Assembly (NCBI RefSeq): GCF_039812505.1
Contig: NZ_JBDIAQ010000161.1
Coordinates: 1 to 7,789, forward strand
Direction: 5' to 3'
From: Intrasporangium_A sp039812505
GTDB taxonomy: Bacteria; Actinomycetota; Actinomycetes; Actinomycetales; Dermatophilaceae
Length of the DNA: 7,789 bases
Part shown: positions 5,656 to 7,789 of the stretch, in pieces
How positions within the stretch are numbered: the first letter of the stretch is position 1
Layout: each line of letters opens with the position of its first letter
The notes under the pieces: model-generated
The model's input: the letters and a program-made list of their open reading frames with translations, nothing else
The model's database searches: none
What the model was told of the DNA's origin: nothing
Made by a program: the position numbers and the translations under genes

Positions 5656-7389
5656 ATGGCCCTGACCCTGACGGCTGTGGAGCAGGCGATGCTCGACGGT
5701 GCGCAGGGACCGGGCGTGGCCATGGCGATGCGCGTCGTCACCGGGCTCGGCCGGGTGCGCGGCGCGACCCGACTGGTCGAGATCGCCTCCGCGCACATCG
5801 ACGGCTGCCTCTACCACGGGTGGGTCGGCCTCGACTTCGCCGAGCGGCTGCGCGACCTCGGTGCCCGCGTGGTGGTCCCCACGACCCTCAACGTCGGCTC
5901 GCTCGACCTGCTGCACCCCGGGCTCGTCCGCGGCGACACGGCCGAGCAACGTGAGGTGCGCACCGCGGGTCGGGCCCTCATGGACGCCTACGTCGCGCTC
6001 GGCGCCCGACCGACCTGGACGTGCGCGCCCTACCAGCTCGACGCCCGGCCGGCCTTCGGCGAGCACGTGGCCTGGGCGGAGTCGAACGCGATCGCCTTCT
6101 GCAACTCGGTCCTCGGCGCTCGCACCGACCGATACGGCGACTTCCTCGACATCTGCGCTGCGGTCACCGGTCGCGCTCCGTATGCCGGGCTGCACACCGA
6201 CGGTGCCCGGCGCGGAGACGTGCTCGTCGACTGCTCGGCGATCCCGGACCGGGTCCTGCGGCTCGACCTGGCCATGCCGCTGCTCGGGTATCTCGTCGGC
6301 TCCCTTGTCGGCACGCGGAACCCGGTCCTGGTCGGGCTCCCCGAGGACGTCGGCGAGGACGGCCTCAAGGCGTTCGGCGCCGCGGCAGCCTCCTCCGGCG
6401 GGGTGGCGATGTTCCACGTCGTGGGCGTCACCCCGGAGGCTCCTGACCTCGAATCCGCCTTCGGCGCAACGGAGCCCGTCGAGCGCATCGGTCTCAGGAC
6501 CGACGACCTGGTGCGCGCCCGCCACGAGCTGACGACGGCCGAGAGCGGGCGCCTGGATGTCGTCAGCGTCGGCACCCCGCACGCCTCGCTCGACGAGATC
6601 GCCACGCTGGCAAGGCTTCTCGAGGGCGGGCCGCCCATCGCCCCTTCCGTCGACTGGTACCTCTCGACCGGCCGGTCGGTACTCGCCGAGGCGGAGCGGC
6701 TCGGCCACGTGCGGGCGCTGGAGGAGAGCGGCATACGCATCGTCGTCGACACGTGCACCTACGTCACCTCGATCCTGCCTCCGGGCGCTCGCGTCGCGAT
6801 GACCAACAGCGGCAAGTGGGCGCACTACGCGCCGGGAACCTCGGGGTCGACGTGGTCATCGGAAGCCTCGCGGAGTGCGTCGAATCCGCCCGGGCGGGAA
6901 GGGTGCTCATCGATGACTCGCTCCTGCGCTGACCCGCCGTCCGGTATGCCGCTCACCGCGGTCCCGCTGCACGGCGGGTCCGCGCGGGGTGCGGTGCTGC
7001 ACCTGGACGCCCCGCTGTCGTTCTGGGGAGGCACCGACCACGACGGCCTGGTCATCGACGCACACCACCCCCAGCACGGGTGGTCGGTCTCGGGCCGCGT
7101 CCTGGTCATGACGGCCGGACGCGGCTCGAGCTCGAGCTCGTACGTGCTCGCCGAGCAGCTGCGGCGCGGGACCGGGCCGGCAGCAATCGTGCTCGGCGAG
7201 GCCGACGCGATCATCGTCCTGGGCTCCATCGTCGCCGACGAGCTCTACGGGATCGTCACCCCGGTGGTGCAGGTCGCGCGGGGCGACTTGTCGGCGTTGC
7301 CGAGCGGGCTCGTGGTTTCGGTCGGCGCCGACGTCGAGCGCGGCTGGGCGCGAGTCACGGCTGACCCGTCCGGAGTCGAGCGGTCGTGA
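5656..7389 (+). CDS. Aconitase X (AcnX): large and small subunits joined in one reading frame; large-subunit C-terminus frameshifted
   Basis: The open frame is 577 residues. Residues 1-394 are the AcnX catalytic (DUF521) domain. It has SAHIDGCLYHG (H47, C51), TCAPYQ (C123), FCNS (C149) and VDTCTY (C367), of which several cysteines are expected Fe-S ligands, and ends in TNSGKWAHYAPG. Residues 420-577 are the AcnX swivel/small (DUF126) domain with SFWGG and GRGSSSSS. The family dehydrates hydroxy acids; bacterial members characterised so far are cis-3-hydroxy-L-proline dehydratases and archaeal ones mevalonate-5-phosphate dehydratases. Which substrate applies here is unknown. Residues 395-419 are serine-rich and unlike the family. 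The conserved C-terminus is instead encoded in the -1 frame from 6837 to a TGA at 6930-6932, giving a 425-residue large subunit. The gene is therefore either frameshifted (a pseudogene or sequencing error) or uses a -1 shift. Natural large-small fusions exist in bacteria, but this junction does not look like one. Confidence 0.85.
   Translation: MALTLTAVEQAMLDGAQGPGVAMAMRVVTGLGRVRGATRLVEIASAHIDGCLYHGWVGLDFAERLRDLGARVVVPTTLNVGSLDLLHPGLVRGDTAEQREVRTAGRALMDAYVALGARPTWTCAPYQLDARPAFGEHVAWAESNAIAFCNSVLGARTDRYGDFLDICAAVTGRAPYAGLHTDGARRGDVLVDCSAIPDRVLRLDLAMPLLGYLVGSLVGTRNPVLVGLPEDVGEDGLKAFGAAAASSGGVAMFHVVGVTPEAPDLESAFGATEPVERIGLRTDDLVRARHELTTAESGRLDVVSVGTPHASLDEIATLARLLEGGPPIAPSVDWYLSTGRSVLAEAERLGHVRALEESGIRIVVDTCTYVTSILPPGARVAMTNSGKWAHYAPGTSGSTWSSEASRSASNPPGREGCSSMTRSCADPPSGMPLTAVPLHGGSARGAVLHLDAPLSFWGGTDHDGLVIDAHHPQHGWSVSGRVLVMTAGRGSSSSSYVLAEQLRRGTGPAAIVLGEADAIIVLGSIVADELYGIVTPVVQVARGDLSALPSGLVVSVGADVERGWARVTADPSGVERS
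6834..6932 (+). other. Frameshift site and displaced C-terminus of the AcnX large subunit
   Basis: In the main frame the codons at 6832-6840 are CCG GGA ACC, after which sense is lost. Stepping back one base (GGG at 6834-6836, then AAC at 6837) restores family-like sequence: NLGVDVVIGSLAECVESA, then RAGRVLIDDSLLR and a TGA at 6930-6932. That is 31 codons with 27 G/C third positions, typical of this genome. AcnX large subunits normally end in a YAPG-x-LG...GSLEEC motif of this kind. The stop overlaps the ATG of the small subunit at 6913 by 20 nt, the usual overlapping gene pair. The lesion equals one missing base near 6834-6838. Confidence 0.8.
6913..7389 (+). CDS. AcnX small subunit (swivel domain, DUF126)
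   Basis: If AcnX is encoded as two genes, the small subunit starts at the ATG at 6913, giving 158 residues. GGAAGGG (6897-6903) provides a Shine-Dalgarno 9 nt upstream. A second in-frame ATG at 6946 would give 147 residues, closer to the family core. The conserved core is PLSFWGGTD, HPQHGWSVSGRVLVM and then GRGSSSSSYVLAE, whose serine-rich loop contributes to the active site in the family. Later come AIVLGEADAIIVLGSIVADELYG and PVVQV. It would pair with the large subunit to form the dehydratase. Its start overlaps the displaced large-subunit stop, implying translational coupling. It is in the same frame as the upstream 5656 open frame only because of the frameshift. Confidence 0.7.
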   Translation: MTRSCADPPSGMPLTAVPLHGGSARGAVLHLDAPLSFWGGTDHDGLVIDAHHPQHGWSVSGRVLVMTAGRGSSSSSYVLAEQLRRGTGPAAIVLGEADAIIVLGSIVADELYGIVTPVVQVARGDLSALPSGLVVSVGADVERGWARVTADPSGVERS

Positions 7390-7437
7390 TCACCCGGCTG
7401 GTGCCCGTGCCTGCAGCCACCCCCACTTCGACCGATT

Positions 7438-7469
7438 GCCCGATCGAGGGAAGGACACGCCCGATCGGG
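7438..7469. repeat. Repeated GCCCGATCG, also an inverted repeat
   Basis: GCCCGATCG is present at 7438-7446 and 7459-7467, exactly 21 bp apart (two helical turns). Because CGATCG is its own complement, CCCGATCG (7439-7446) also pairs with CGATCGGG (7462-7469) as an 8-bp stem with a 15-nt loop. It lies 49 nt after the AcnX stop and about 40 nt before the -10 box of the next gene. It is either a terminator-like stem or an operator. Nothing else is seen in 7390-7509. Confidence 0.4.
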
Positions 7470-7509
7470 GAGTCTCGCGCAAGCGGAGCGCACGGGCTCG
7501 TCGCGCGCG

Positions 7510-7515
7510 TAGAGT
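7510..7515 (+). promoter_or_regulatory. -10 element TAGAGT, leaderless geometry
   Basis: TAGAGT fits TAnnnT and ends 6 nt before the ATG at 7522, so transcription should begin at or beside that ATG. No -35 consensus is seen 16-18 nt upstream. It probably drives the partial gene at 7557 and the short open frame that precedes it. Confidence 0.45.
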
Positions 7516-7521
7516 CGCCGC

Positions 7522-7560
7522 ATGCCGAGCAGGCGGCGGACACCCCGGGAGGTGTCGTGA
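7522..7560 (+). CDS. Possible leaderless 12-codon upstream reading frame
   Basis: The ATG at 7522 opens a 12-residue frame (MPSRRRTPREVS) ending at TGA 7558-7560, which overlaps the GTG start of the next gene at 7557 as GTGA. A -10 box sits exactly 6 nt before the ATG. It may be a leader peptide that couples ribosomes to the next gene. Short length makes chance a serious alternative, and no amino-acid bias (for example Trp or His runs) suggests attenuation. Confidence 0.25.
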   Translation: MPSRRRTPREVS

Positions 7561-7789
7561 CAGCGCCCCCGGAGCCGAGCGATCGTCACTCGCGGAGCCT
7601 GCTCGGGCGGGTCGCGGGACGCGTCACCGAGCGCGTCGTGGAGACGGTCCAGCCGGACCTCATCCTCGATCACGTGGACATCGACGCACTTGTCGAGCGG
7701 ATCGACCTGGATGCCGCGATCGCCCGGATCGACTTGGACCAGCTCGTCGCGCGAGTCGACCTCAACGCCATGCTGGACCGGGTCGACCC
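7557..7789 (+). CDS. N-terminus of a protein with tandem D-x-D repeats (RDD-like), partial
   Basis: Only the first 77 codons are in the window and the frame is still open at the right edge. The GTG at 7557 has a GGGAGG Shine-Dalgarno (7547-7552). After a basic, polar head (residues 1-25), a helix TERVVETVQPDLIL leads into four tandem 9-residue repeats (residues 41-76). Such repeats occur at the N-terminus of actinobacterial proteins annotated as RDD-family membrane proteins, which is my best guess from memory. The transmembrane part that would confirm it lies outside the window. There is no signal peptide. Confidence 0.7.
   Translation, partial: MTAPPEPSDRHSRSLLGRVAGRVTERVVETVQPDLILDHVDIDALVERIDLDAAIARIDLDQLVARVDLNAMLDRVD
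7677..7784 (+). repeat. Four tandem 27-bp units encoding a 9-residue repeat
   Basis: Four consecutive units follow D-[IL]-[DN]-x-[LIM]-[VIL]-x-R-[IV], with a fifth beginning at the window edge (GTC GAC at 7782-7787). Protein similarity exceeds DNA identity, so the array is old and selected at protein level. The regular acidic and hydrophobic spacing suggests an amphipathic helical or coiled surface. Confidence 0.75.

Noticed and set aside
2314..6825. Very long minus-strand open frames opposite the desaturase, reductase and AcnX genes
   Set aside because: They are antisense shadows with low-complexity Gly/Arg/Val composition, and the plus strand holds genes with complete catalytic motifs.
6832..6840. 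Classical X-XXY-YYZ slippery heptamer for programmed -1 frameshifting
   Set aside because: The in-frame codons CCG GGA ACC do not form the heptamer, and no strong downstream stem is evident. Only a single-tRNA GGA-to-GGG slip is possible, so an indel is favoured.
7123..7141. Alternating CTCGAG/GAGCTC palindromic stretch, also seen at about 1218-1232
   Set aside because: At 7123 it encodes the conserved serine run of the AcnX small subunit and at 1218 a Glu-Leu run of the PucR protein, so codon choice explains it.
1..7789. CRISPR array, transposase or insertion sequence
   Set aside because: No regularly spaced direct repeats of CRISPR type and no transposase or integrase motifs were found on either strand.

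Overview
The window is GC-rich throughout. Its codons favour G or C in third position, it uses GTG and TTG starts, and one gene has a PucR-type regulator architecture. All of this points to a high-GC actinobacterium. A member of Micrococcales, perhaps Intrasporangiaceae, is my guess, but the sequence alone does not fix the genus.

Layout, left to right. (1) A complete tRNA-Asp(GTC) at 3-76 is followed by GC-rich hairpins. (2) An AT-rich, dyad-rich control region (134-204) lies upstream of a small uncharacterised Cys-containing protein (232-504). (3) Converging on that gene, with a 3-nt gap, is an OsmC-family peroxidase-like gene (508-972, minus). A 14-bp inverted repeat separates it from a PucR-family regulator (1196-2386, minus, TTG start with a good Shine-Dalgarno). 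(4) Divergent from the regulator is a compact plus-strand operon: a ferredoxin-type FAD/NAD(P)/2Fe-2S oxidoreductase (2488-3570), a three-histidine-box membrane fatty-acid desaturase (3584-4885) and a HAD-IB phosphatase-like protein (start about 4875, overlapping the desaturase, to 5564). (5) Next come aconitase X (AcnX) large- and small-subunit sequences (5656-7389). (6) The 5' end of a gene encoding tandem 9-residue D-x-D repeats, probably the N-terminus of an RDD-type or related membrane protein, runs off the right edge (7557-7789).

How the genes work together. The reductase and desaturase form an electron-transfer pair like the mycobacterial Rv3230c/DesA3 couple. Electrons pass from NAD(P)H through FAD and the 2Fe-2S centre to a di-iron acyl desaturase. 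The PucR protein, transcribed divergently across about 100 bp, is the natural candidate regulator. The HAD protein is probably translationally coupled to the desaturase, but its substrate is unknown. AcnX is a dehydratase family (cis-3-hydroxyproline or mevalonate-5-phosphate dehydratases in characterised members) and has no obvious metabolic link to the desaturase operon.

The strongest oddity is in AcnX. The conserved C-terminus of the large subunit is found in the -1 frame from base 6837 to a stop at 6930-6932. The uninterrupted reading frame instead runs through about 25 residues of serine-rich nonsense into the small subunit. The apparent large-small fusion is therefore best explained by a 1-nt deletion, a sequencing error or a -1 frameshift. 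Other points of interest are a 27-bp near-perfect palindrome over a predicted promoter at 163-204, several -10 boxes placed exactly for leaderless initiation, and the unknown small Cys protein.
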